Made by a program: the position numbers and the translations under genes. The notes beneath the pieces are model-generated. The model was given only the letters and a program-made list of their open reading frames with translations. It did no database searches and had not been told where the DNA came from. A stretch of DNA of 47,116 nt, from positions 1 through 47,116 of the forward strand of contig JAKQPY010000277.1 of NCBI GenBank assembly GCA_029564465.1, read 5' to 3'. Within the stretch, counting starts at the first letter, position 1; each line of letters begins with the position of its first letter. The stretch is from JAGOEF01 sp029564465 (GTDB lineage Bacteria; Bacteroidota; Bacteroidia; Bacteroidales; ML635J-15). Below, in pieces: positions 25,934 through 33,431 of this stretch.

Positions 25934-27671
25934 AGATCAGAATTTTTTGAACATACACTATGCCGGCTGATTGAACACATAAAAAATACATGCCGGGTAC
26001 AGTTGCTTTCAATCTAATTGTTGCTTCATTTCCATCCGAGAAAAAAGTTTCGGGCCATATCTGAACCGGCTGAATAGAAGTATTATATAAAATAATATCG
26101 AAATAACCTGAAACGGCCGGAGGTAAAACCACATAAATTTCTTCTTGTGCAGGATTGGGATATATTTTCAGCTGGACGGATTGTGAGATTGGTCTCGTAA
26201 ACAAAAAAGCAAAAACAAGTCCCATGTTCAGCCCATCGTTGGCAGCAAAGGCCCCCGGTGAATCTGCGTGAAGGGTAAGGTCGGTATTAAAGATGGGAAC
26301 AGCGGCCAGACAGTGGTTCAGGTTGTCAAAATCAGGATCGTTTGTTATTGAATAGTGTGCAGATAATGAATCACCGACCGGACCTTGCAGTTGTGGGTCG
26401 AAGTTGAGTAAATTATCCGTATTATTGAAAAAGACAGTGTTGTTAATCTGAAATTTTCCTTCGGATGCCAGCGTGTATTCATCACCAAAGCGGGCACCGG
26501 TTCCATTTGCCATAATCAAACAATGGTTTGCTTCAACATGAGGATTTCCATATCCACATTCAATTCCCTGCCCGCACCCGGTTACAACGCTGTTATAAAT
26601 CAATACCGAGTTTTTATTCGAACAGGCAATTCCTTCGTGTAAGAAACCTTCAACCCAAGTGTTTTCAATTTGTAGGTTGGCTCCATTATGGTCGATTCCG
26701 TCGTCTTCGCCCGAAATAAAAAAGGAGTTTTTTATAGTACTCGTTGTTTCGGTAAGATGTGTTTCGGAGAAATACCAGGCATCGTTGTCATCATCATTCG
26801 CCAGTCCATCGGCGTCGGGTATAAACAAAATGTGGCACGAGTCTGCCGCAATACTACTGGCATAAAATTCACCCCCGGTATCGCAGCGCGAAATTAAACA
26901 ACGGGTGATTTTCATTGTACTATTCAAGGCTCCCAGGGCTTTACCTGTATTATCGATAAAGCAGCAGGCTTCGAAAACCACCGCGGTATTGGCAGCTTTC
27001 ACAACCGCTTGAGACTGAGAATGGCCGAATACCTGAGTGGGGTCGCCACCACCTTCTGCGAAAAAAGTGTGTTTAAAAAATGAAGTATCCGCGCTGTTCT
27101 CGATGATTAATCCTCCCCAGAATTTACCGGTTTCAAGACTGCTGAACAGAATGGGTTTTTCGCTGTTTCCCTGACAAAATACCTGTCCGGTGACTTGTAT
27201 GTTTGCATTTTCGGCAATGTAAACCCTCGCACCGGGTTCAATGGTAAGCCTGAATCCGCCTTCAATATTGAGATCGCCGGTTATATGATAGCAAACATCT
27301 TCTTCTAATGTCAGATTCTGCCCGATGTTCCCGGCGAGTGAAATGAAATTATTTTCAGCGAAAAGCACTGATTTTGAGAATATTGTCCCATCAACCTCCA
27401 GAAGAATATCTGCTTGCTGATTCGTTTGCAGAGCCAAACTTCCCACCCCTTTACGGATGTTTACATCCTGAACTAATTCATTGTTTACAGATATTCTGAT
27501 GATTGTATCGATAAATACCGCATGATTATGGTTGTAAAATCTGCACTCTATGGGAATAACCCTCCCGGCTGTAAACTGGCCGGGACAAACTATCGAAATG
27601 CTGTCGTAACGCTGGGCGGGCAGCATTAGCGGAAGCATCAACAGAACGGTTATGAAAAGCGCTTTATTCAA
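25926..27671 (-). CDS. Secreted right-handed beta-helix protein with T9SS sorting domain
   Basis: A 581-aa protein with a signal peptide (residues 1-19, LPLMLPAQ). It starts at a TTG at 27671; no upstream ATG is in frame and the next internal Met lies inside the signal peptide. Residues about 120-440 form a parallel beta-helix with repeated short turns (GGLIIENSADTSFF, ALGALNSTMKITRC, GIDHNGANLQIENTWV, GIACSNKNSVLIYNSV, GIECGYGNPHVEAN). The C-terminus (LKIYPNPAQEEIYV, then GMYFLCVQSAGIVYVQKILIYD) is a type A sorting domain. No polysaccharide lyase active site was recognised. It overlaps the CotH-kinase gene, so the pair is one transcription unit. Confidence 0.88.
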   Translation of the reverse strand: MNKALFITVLLMLPLMLPAQRYDSISIVCPGQFTAGRVIPIECRFYNHNHAVFIDTIIRISVNNELVQDVNIRKGVGSLALQTNQQADILLEVDGTIFSKSVLFAENNFISLAGNIGQNLTLEEDVCYHITGDLNIEGGFRLTIEPGARVYIAENANIQVTGQVFCQGNSEKPILFSSLETGKFWGGLIIENSADTSFFKHTFFAEGGGDPTQVFGHSQSQAVVKAANTAVVFEACCFIDNTGKALGALNSTMKITRCLISRCDTGGEFYASSIAADSCHILFIPDADGLANDDDNDAWYFSETHLTETTSTIKNSFFISGEDDGIDHNGANLQIENTWVEGFLHEGIACSNKNSVLIYNSVVTGCGQGIECGYGNPHVEANHCLIMANGTGARFGDEYTLASEGKFQINNTVFFNNTDNLLNFDPQLQGPVGDSLSAHYSITNDPDFDNLNHCLAAVPIFNTDLTLHADSPGAFAANDGLNMGLVFAFLFTRPISQSVQLKIYPNPAQEEIYVVLPPAVSGYFDIILYNTSIQPVQIWPETFFSDGNEATIRLKATVPGMYFLCVQSAGIVYVQKILIYD

Positions 27672-27680
27672 GAATTCTTT

Positions 27681-27702
27681 AAAAACGTAAAAATACGTTT
27701 TT
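27681..27702. terminator. AT-rich inverted repeat, possible terminator of lpxA
   Basis: AAAAACGTA and TACGTTTTT form perfect 9-bp arms around AAAA. On the minus strand the right arm ends in a T run about 60 nt after the lpxA stop, and the repeat lies 9 nt before the beta-helix start. It could end lpxA transcription or fold in the leader of the next gene. The stem is weak. Confidence 0.4.
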
Positions 27703-27760
27703 TAGCGATTGAATCGAAAATATATCAGCAAAGAAGAAATTGTGGCTTTTGTAAGGCTGA

Positions 27761-28549
27761 TTAAGGTTCGGCTTCGAAATAACCCTTGATAATGCCGCGC
27801 TTGCTGTTGCGAACAAAAAGAATGATTTCGTCACGTTCTCTGGTGGCAGGTAATTCAGTTTCGATATAATCGAGCGATTGGGTTGTATTCATTCCCCTGC
27901 CAAACAAAATCCGGTAAATATTCTGAATTTCGTTTATTTTTTCGTTTGCAACACCGCGACGACGCAGTCCGATGGAATTTACTCCTTCGTAAGTGAGCGG
28001 ATCGCGCCCGGCTTTAATGTAGGGGGGAACATCCTTGCCCACTTTGCTGGCTCCCTGTATCATTACATGGGCACCGATGTTTACAAACTGATGCACGAGA
28101 CTACCTGCCGAAACAATAGCCCAGTCATCGACCACCACTTCACCGGCCAGGGCAGTGTAGGCACCCAGAATTACATAATCTTTCAGAATGCAGTCGTGAG
28201 CTACGTGGGCATAGCACATAATCAAACAATTGCTGCCCACTACAGTTTTTCCCTTAGCCACGGTACCGCGGTTTACGGTAACACATTCGCGGATGGTGGT
28301 GTTGTCGCCTATTTCGACGGTGGTTTCTTCGCCTTGAAATTTAAGGTCTTGTGGAATTGCCGAAATAACCGCGCCCGGAAAAATACGGCAATTTTTGCCA
28401 ATGCGGGCACCTTCCATGATGGTAACATTCGACCCGATCCAGGTCCCTTCGCCGATTACCACATTTTTAGCAATCGTAACAAAAGGTTCAATCACCACAT
28501 TCTGTGCAATTTTTGCTTCCGGGTGAACATACGACAAGGGCTGATTCAT
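27761..28549 (-). CDS. lpxA: UDP-N-acetylglucosamine acyltransferase LpxA
   Basis: First step of lipid A synthesis: transfers a 3-hydroxyacyl chain from acyl carrier protein to UDP-GlcNAc in the cytoplasm. The start at 28549 (MNQPLSYVHPEAKI) gives 262 aa, the same length as the E. coli enzyme; in-frame codons upstream lie inside lpxC-fabZ. The N-terminal two-thirds is a hexapeptide-repeat left-handed helix (NVVIGEGTWIGSNVTI, KTVVGSNCLI). The catalytic His pair is in AHVAHDC (residues 115 and 118). It follows lpxC-fabZ by 4 nt, a common Bacteroidota arrangement. Confidence 0.96.
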   Translation of the reverse strand: MNQPLSYVHPEAKIAQNVVIEPFVTIAKNVVIGEGTWIGSNVTIMEGARIGKNCRIFPGAVISAIPQDLKFQGEETTVEIGDNTTIRECVTVNRGTVAKGKTVVGSNCLIMCYAHVAHDCILKDYVILGAYTALAGEVVVDDWAIVSAGSLVHQFVNIGAHVMIQGASKVGKDVPPYIKAGRDPLTYEGVNSIGLRRRGVANEKINEIQNIYRILFGRGMNTTQSLDYIETELPATRERDEIILFVRNSKRGIIKGYFEAEP

Positions 28550-28553
28550 AGTG

Positions 28554-29969
28554 TTATTTTTGTTTTTCGATGAGTGCATGCATTTCGGCTTCGGCCACCA
28601 AATCCTTCCCGACAAAGGCTTCTCCCTTCATTTGGGCAATACCCCGCCGCATTGGCTCAACCAGGGTCAGTTTCATGATGAGTACATCGCCCGGAACAAC
28701 CCGCTTTCTGAACTTTACTTTGTCGATTTTCAGGAAAAAAGTAAGGTAGTTTTCAGGGTCTGGCAACGAATTCAGTATAAGAATTCCACCGGTCTGCGCC
28801 ATGGCTTCCACCTGTAGTACGCCCGGCATTACAGGTTCGCCCGGAAAGTGACCCTGAAAATAGTATTCACCGCTGGTAACTGTCTTAATGCCAACTACTT
28901 CGGTTTCGGTAAGGCTGATAACCTTGTCGACAAACAGGAACGGGGGACGATGCGGAAGAAAAGTTTTGATTTTATTCACATCCATCAAAGGTTTGTCGTT
29001 TGGGTTGTATTCCGGAATTCTGGTTTTCTGCTCCTTGGCCGAGTTTTGTTGTAAAATATGATTTCTGATAATTTTCGCCATTCGGGTATTTCCGTAATGC
29101 CCGGGTTTCGAGGCAATTACACTTCCGTTGAAGCGAAAGCCGGTGAGCGCCAGATCTCCCACCACATCAAGCAACTTGTGTCGGGCGGGTTCATTCGGAA
29201 AATGCAGGTCGAGGTTGTTCAATATTCCCTGTGATTGTACCTTGATGGTAGGCTTGTTGAAAAGCTTTGCAAGGCGGTCAAACTCGTCCTGACTCCATTC
29301 CTGGTCAACAATCACAATGGCATTGTCGAGGTCTCCGCCTTTAATCAGATTTAACCTTAACAGAGGTTCAAGGTCGCTGATAAAAACAAAGGTACGGCAC
29401 TTGCTGATCTGGCTGGGAAAGTCCTCCAGGCTATCGAGACTGGCATACTGGCTTGCCAGTACATCGGAATTGTAATCTACCAGGACTTTAATTTTATAGC
29501 CTGCATCAGGGTATACGGTAATATCTACTCCGCGTTCTTTATCAGAAAAAGAAAGACTTTCGGTGATGTCATACACTTTGAGAAATGCATTCTGCTCTTT
29601 TATGCCGGCCTTATAGAATGCTTCAATAAAAAAGCGGGAACTGCCGTCGAGAATAGGAACTTCGGGGCCATCGAGTTCAAAACTGGCATTATCAATGCCC
29701 AGCGAATAAGCCGCAGCGAGCAGATGCTCCACGGTACTCACCGACCATCCGTTGTTGCCGATGGTTGTTCCGCGCGATGTATCTGTAACGTTGTCGGCAA
29801 TGGCTTTAATGATGGCGTCAGGCCCAATGTCGGTCCTGATAAAAACATAACCTGTATCGGGCGCTGCCGGCTTAATATATAAACGAGTTTCCTGCCCCGA
29901 ATGTAAACCGGGACCCTGCAGCATCACCGGTTTGTTAACCGTTTTTTGTTTTCTGGGTTGGTCAGCCAT
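28554..29969 (-). CDS. lpxC-fabZ: Bifunctional LpxC deacetylase / FabZ dehydratase
   Basis: A natural fusion of two cytoplasmic enzymes. Residues 1-310 are LpxC, which deacetylates UDP-3-O-acyl-GlcNAc in the committed step of lipid A synthesis. The zinc ligands are His82 (STVEHLLAA), His264 and Asp268 (RHKLLDVVGD), and a His in KPGHYGNT is the likely second active-site residue. Residues 325-471 are FabZ, the 3-hydroxyacyl-ACP dehydratase: FLPHRPPFLFVDKV, active His374 in GHFPGEPVMPG and Glu388 in QVEAMAQTGG. The fusion joins two enzymes that draw on the same 3-hydroxyacyl-ACP pool and is typical of Bacteroidota. It is first in the unit with lpxA and has a good promoter upstream. Confidence 0.97.
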   Translation of the reverse strand: MADQPRKQKTVNKPVMLQGPGLHSGQETRLYIKPAAPDTGYVFIRTDIGPDAIIKAIADNVTDTSRGTTIGNNGWSVSTVEHLLAAAYSLGIDNASFELDGPEVPILDGSSRFFIEAFYKAGIKEQNAFLKVYDITESLSFSDKERGVDITVYPDAGYKIKVLVDYNSDVLASQYASLDSLEDFPSQISKCRTFVFISDLEPLLRLNLIKGGDLDNAIVIVDQEWSQDEFDRLAKLFNKPTIKVQSQGILNNLDLHFPNEPARHKLLDVVGDLALTGFRFNGSVIASKPGHYGNTRMAKIIRNHILQQNSAKEQKTRIPEYNPNDKPLMDVNKIKTFLPHRPPFLFVDKVISLTETEVVGIKTVTSGEYYFQGHFPGEPVMPGVLQVEAMAQTGGILILNSLPDPENYLTFFLKIDKVKFRKRVVPGDVLIMKLTLVEPMRRGIAQMKGEAFVGKDLVAEAEMHALIEKQK

Positions 29970-29994
29970 GAATCAGTTAAAACATATTAAGCGG

Positions 29995-30029
29995 CAAATA
30001 TAATATTAATGATGAATAAATAAAACAAA
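29995..30029 (-). promoter_or_regulatory. Predicted promoter of lpxC-fabZ/lpxA
   Basis: The minus strand has TTTG at 30029-30026, a 23-nt spacer and TATATTTG at 30002-29995, a full Bacteroidota-type promoter 25 nt before the ATG. The surrounding intergenic stretch 29970-30272 holds this promoter, the tetR promoter and its two operators; about 150 AT-rich bases between 30030 and 30184 hold nothing else I can name. Confidence 0.55.
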
Positions 30030-30184
30030 CCCACTTACATTGAATCGCCAACCGGATTGCTAAATCATACGCAGTTTTATGTTTCATTCTTATTGAAATA
30101 CGTCTGAAATTAATAAGTTAGTTCTGGAATAGAATTTTTTGAATGATTACAAATCACACAATATTAATTAGTTATCAATTTAAA

Positions 30185-30212
30185 TTCGACCAATAAAACT
30201 TATTTGGTCGAA
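30185..30212. promoter_or_regulatory. Inverted repeat, predicted operator 1 of the TetR-efflux operon
   Basis: TTCGACCAA and TTGGTCGAA are perfect 9-bp arms with a 10-bp spacer. The half-site TGGTCGAAAA recurs in operator 2. The centre lies about 57 bp upstream of the centre of operator 2. Confidence 0.65.
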
Positions 30213-30237
30213 AATTCAATTATATTAATAAAATACC

Positions 30238-30245
30238 TATATTTG
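30238..30245 (+). promoter_or_regulatory. Predicted -7 box of the TetR-efflux operon
   Basis: TATATTTG is a full TAnnTTTG match, 27 nt before the ATG at 30273. Its last four bases lie inside operator 2, so repressor binding there would block the promoter. Confidence 0.55.
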
Positions 30246-30268
30246 ACCATTCAAACAAAATGGTCGAA
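30242..30268. promoter_or_regulatory. Inverted repeat, predicted operator 2 of the TetR-efflux operon
   Basis: TTTGACCATT and AATGGTCGAA pair at 9 of 10 positions across a 7-bp spacer. The right half shares TGGTCGAAAA with operator 1. It ends 4 nt before the regulator's start codon. Confidence 0.62.
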
Positions 30269-30272
30269 AAGT

Positions 30273-30854
30273 ATGAGTAAGCACGATAAAGTAAGAGATA
30301 ATCTGGTGAATGCAGCCCGACAGTTGTTTACCCGTTTCGGGTTCGAAAAAACCACCATGAACGAAATTGCCATGGAAGCGCGCAAGGGTAAAAGTTCACT
30401 CTATTATTATTTTACCAGTAAGGAAGAAGTTTTTCAGGCGGTAGTTGAATACGAGGCCGGATTGCTTCACACAAAACTGGTTGAGGCATACAATACACCC
30501 GATGATTTTCTCGAAAAAATCAGAAGTTACATCCGTGTTCGGTTCATCGAAATTATGAAGCTGGGTAACCTGTATCAGGCATTGCGCAACGATTTTCTGA
30601 ATCATCTGGAATTTGTTCAGAAAGCGCGAGTGCGCTATGATAAGCTTGAGCTTGAATTTATCACACGGGTTCTGAAGCAGGGCAACGAATCGGGGAAATT
30701 CAACATAGACGACCCTGCTCAGGTAGCGCGCACTTTTCACATGACAATTAAAGCGGTCGAAATCCCATTGCTTATTTCATACGAGAAAGAACTGTTTGAG
30801 CAACAACTCAATACCATTATCGACATTTTATTTTTTGGACTCGTAAAGCGCTGA
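30273..30854 (+). CDS. TetR/AcrR-family transcriptional regulator
   Basis: A 193-aa repressor-type protein. The N-terminal HTH (about residues 8-55) has the family pattern: AARQLFTRFGFEKTTMNEIA, then GKSSLYYYFTSKEEVFQAV. The C-terminal ligand-binding part is helical and family-specific. The start at 30273 (MSKHDKVRDN) was chosen over an in-frame TTG at 30204, because that frame would run through both operators. It is the first gene of the efflux operon, 6 nt before the TolC-like gene. The two inverted repeats upstream suggest that it controls itself and the pump; the inducer is unknown. Confidence 0.94.
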   Translation: MSKHDKVRDNLVNAARQLFTRFGFEKTTMNEIAMEARKGKSSLYYYFTSKEEVFQAVVEYEAGLLHTKLVEAYNTPDDFLEKIRSYIRVRFIEIMKLGNLYQALRNDFLNHLEFVQKARVRYDKLELEFITRVLKQGNESGKFNIDDPAQVARTFHMTIKAVEIPLLISYEKELFEQQLNTIIDILFFGLVKR

Positions 30855-30860
30855 AAAACC

Positions 30861-32348
30861 ATGATTCAACGAATAATTCTGACCGCACTGTTGTTGACCG
30901 CAGTGGTTGTGTGTCCTGCACAGGCACCCGGCGACACGGTATTTCTGGACCTTGACCATTGCCGTAGTCTGGCAATCGAAAACAACAACAAATTGAAAAT
31001 TGCCGAATGCCGCAGCCAGGCGGCAACCGAATTGCGAAAATCGGTGAGTACCCGCTATTTCGGAGAGTTTGGTCTGGCCGGTCAGTATCAGTACAGCAAC
31101 CGGCAAATCAGCCTGTTCAACCGCGATATGTTTCTTCCGGTGGTGCCGTTTTGGGCAATCGATCAGGAAACGGGAACCCTGCGAACCGATATTCTTGAGA
31201 ATCCATTACTCAACGGAATTGTTGCCAATCCGTTTACCGGCGAAATATTCTACGATACCGAAGGTAATCCGGCCTTTCTGCTTTACAGTTATCTACCGTC
31301 GGAACAACTCAAATTCGGGACACACCATAATTTTATGTTCGGCCCTTCTTTTATTCAACCACTGTATCTGGGTGGAAAAATCAGGAATATGGTTAAGGTG
31401 GCCCGCGCCGGAGAGGAAATTGCCAAACTGAAGCAGGACATTGATTACGACGATGTGATTTTTAATACAGATGAAGCCTACTGGCGTTGCGTGAGTGTTC
31501 AGGAACAACGGAATCTTGCTGTTTTATATCACGGATTACTTAAGAAACTGCTTGCCGATGTCGAGAACTACTACAGCGAAGGTATAATAACCTACAACGA
31601 TGTACTGAAAGTAAAGATCAAGCTCAACGAAGCCGAGCTCAACCTGTTGAAGGCCGACAACGGATATGCCCTGTCGCAGATGGCTTTGCTTCAAATTATC
31701 GGGATTTCGTATGATACACCCATTCGCCTTGATACACAAACCGGTGAAATGCCCGTATTACCCAACCCTTCAGGAGCTTACGAACTGGCGCTGAGCGGAA
31801 GGAAAGAGCTGCAAATTCTTGATCAGACTCTACTGCTATCCGAAGCCCAGCAAAACATTGCGCTTTCGAGGTTTCTCCCCAATATTACCGCATCAGCCAA
31901 CTACCTGTTTGTGAACCCAAACCCTTACAATGGCTTCGAAAAGGAGTTCGGCGACGACTGGTCGCTGGGGCTCACCGTGCAAATTCCCCTCTTTCACTGG
32001 GGCGACAGGCTGCATACCTTGAGGGCAACACGAAAAATAAACGAAGTTGCCCTGCTGATGAAAAAGGATGCTGAAGAAATGATACGCCTCGAACTGGAGC
32101 AATCGTGGTATGTGTTTACCGAAGCAGTTAAAAAATATGACCTGTGCGAAAAAGCCCTTATTCAGGCATCCGAAAACCTGAGAATGTCGCAGGACTCCTG
32201 GCAAGAAGGGATGATTAAGCTTTCCGATTTGCTCGAAGCTCAGGTAATCTGGCAGCAGGCATACTCCGAACTGATACAATCGAAAACCGACCTGAAAATG
32301 CAGGAAATAAATTACCGTCGTAAAACCGGATTGCCGCTGATGAAATAA
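30861..32348 (+). CDS. TolC-family outer-membrane efflux channel
   Basis: A 495-aa outer-membrane protein with a signal peptide (residues 1-20, VVVCPAQ). The chain has the two long coiled-coil halves of the TolC/OEP family: CRSLAIENNNKLKIAE near residue 33 and SEAQQNIALSRFLPNITASANY near residue 325. A C-terminal helix (SWQEGMIKLSDLLEAQVIWQ) contains the family's LLEAQ element. It would form the exit duct of the tripartite pump encoded by the next two genes. It is 17 nt upstream of the adaptor gene. Confidence 0.93.
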   Translation: MIQRIILTALLLTAVVVCPAQAPGDTVFLDLDHCRSLAIENNNKLKIAECRSQAATELRKSVSTRYFGEFGLAGQYQYSNRQISLFNRDMFLPVVPFWAIDQETGTLRTDILENPLLNGIVANPFTGEIFYDTEGNPAFLLYSYLPSEQLKFGTHHNFMFGPSFIQPLYLGGKIRNMVKVARAGEEIAKLKQDIDYDDVIFNTDEAYWRCVSVQEQRNLAVLYHGLLKKLLADVENYYSEGIITYNDVLKVKIKLNEAELNLLKADNGYALSQMALLQIIGISYDTPIRLDTQTGEMPVLPNPSGAYELALSGRKELQILDQTLLLSEAQQNIALSRFLPNITASANYLFVNPNPYNGFEKEFGDDWSLGLTVQIPLFHWGDRLHTLRATRKINEVALLMKKDAEEMIRLELEQSWYVFTEAVKKYDLCEKALIQASENLRMSQDSWQEGMIKLSDLLEAQVIWQQAYSELIQSKTDLKMQEINYRRKTGLPLMK

Positions 32349-32365
32349 ATTCAAACACAAAGACT

Positions 32366-33430
32366 ATGATACACCCTCCTGTAAAAGCTAAAACAAGATT
32401 ATTTCTTGTCGCCGGAAGCATTATTCTGCTGTTGCTGGTTTCGTGCGGAACAAAAAACAAGGAAGCCGGAAAACCGCAGGAAATTCAGAATGTAAATTAT
32501 GCAGTGGCTGAAAATCGTACATTTTCGGATGAAACCGAATATTCGGGAACTTTTTTGCCCAATAAAGAGGCCAACCTGGGGTCGTCAATGCCTGGAAAAG
32601 TCGAGAAATTCTATTACAGCGAAGGCAGCTTTGTAACCAAAGGCAGCCTGTTGGTTGAGTTGTCGGCTGAATTGCTCACTCAGGCCCTCATCGAATATGA
32701 GGCGATAAAGAAAGATTATGATAGGGTGAGCCGTCTGCGCGAAAAGGGTAGTATCAGCGAAATCGACTACGACCATCTTAAGGCCAAACTCGAAGCCTCG
32801 GAGGTAAAAACACAGATGCTTAAAAACAACACTTCGGTGATAGCCCCTTTCGATGGCATTATTGTGGATTATCTTGTTGAAGAAGGCGAGAACTACTTTT
32901 TCAACATTAACCTTGACCCGGGATATTCAAATACTTCGGGCATTTTGCGGCTGATGCAGATTAACCCCATTGTGGCCGAAATTCAGGTGAATGAACGGGA
33001 CCTCATAGGAATTAAAAAAGGACAGTCGGTCAGCGTGGTTTGCGATGCCTTGGGCAGCAAGGAATACAAGGGTACAGTCCGCTATATCAAACCAATATTG
33101 TCGACCACCACACGAACGGCTCCTGTCGAAATCGAACTGAACAACAGCAGCGGCGACCTAAAGCCCGGGATGTTCGCACGTGTTGTTTTCAGTAAGCACG
33201 AAATTTCAGCTGTGTTTATTCCGGTAGACGCCATCTACCGCCAGCCCGGTACCCCCGAAGATTTTGTGTTTGTAGTTACCGGTGGTGTGGTTACCCGTAA
33301 ACCCGTAAAACGACTGAAAACCATCGATAAGTGGATTGCGGTTGATGGTATTGCCAGTGGCGATACCGTGGTGACCCAGGGCAAAAATAAAGTGAAAAGC
33401 GGTGATCGGGTTAATCTAAAATCGAACTGA
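32366..33430 (+). CDS. RND efflux periplasmic adaptor, lipoprotein
   Basis: A membrane-fusion protein of 354 aa that links pump and channel. The signal peptide ends in lipobox LLLVSC (Cys near residue 27), so it is lipid-anchored. The barrel-sandwich/lipoyl half motifs are LPNKEANLGSSMPGKVEKFY (about 58-77) and TSVIAPFDGIIVDYLVEEGE, around a short coiled-coil hairpin. Beta-barrel and membrane-proximal domains follow (GTVRYIKPILSTTTRT; VFIPVDAIYR). It is placed between the channel and pump genes, 1 nt before the latter. Confidence 0.95.
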   Translation: MIHPPVKAKTRLFLVAGSIILLLLVSCGTKNKEAGKPQEIQNVNYAVAENRTFSDETEYSGTFLPNKEANLGSSMPGKVEKFYYSEGSFVTKGSLLVELSAELLTQALIEYEAIKKDYDRVSRLREKGSISEIDYDHLKAKLEASEVKTQMLKNNTSVIAPFDGIIVDYLVEEGENYFFNINLDPGYSNTSGILRLMQINPIVAEIQVNERDLIGIKKGQSVSVVCDALGSKEYKGTVRYIKPILSTTTRTAPVEIELNNSSGDLKPGMFARVVFSKHEISAVFIPVDAIYRQPGTPEDFVFVVTGGVVTRKPVKRLKTIDKWIAVDGIASGDTVVTQGKNKVKSGDRVNLKSN

Positions 33431-33431
33431 T

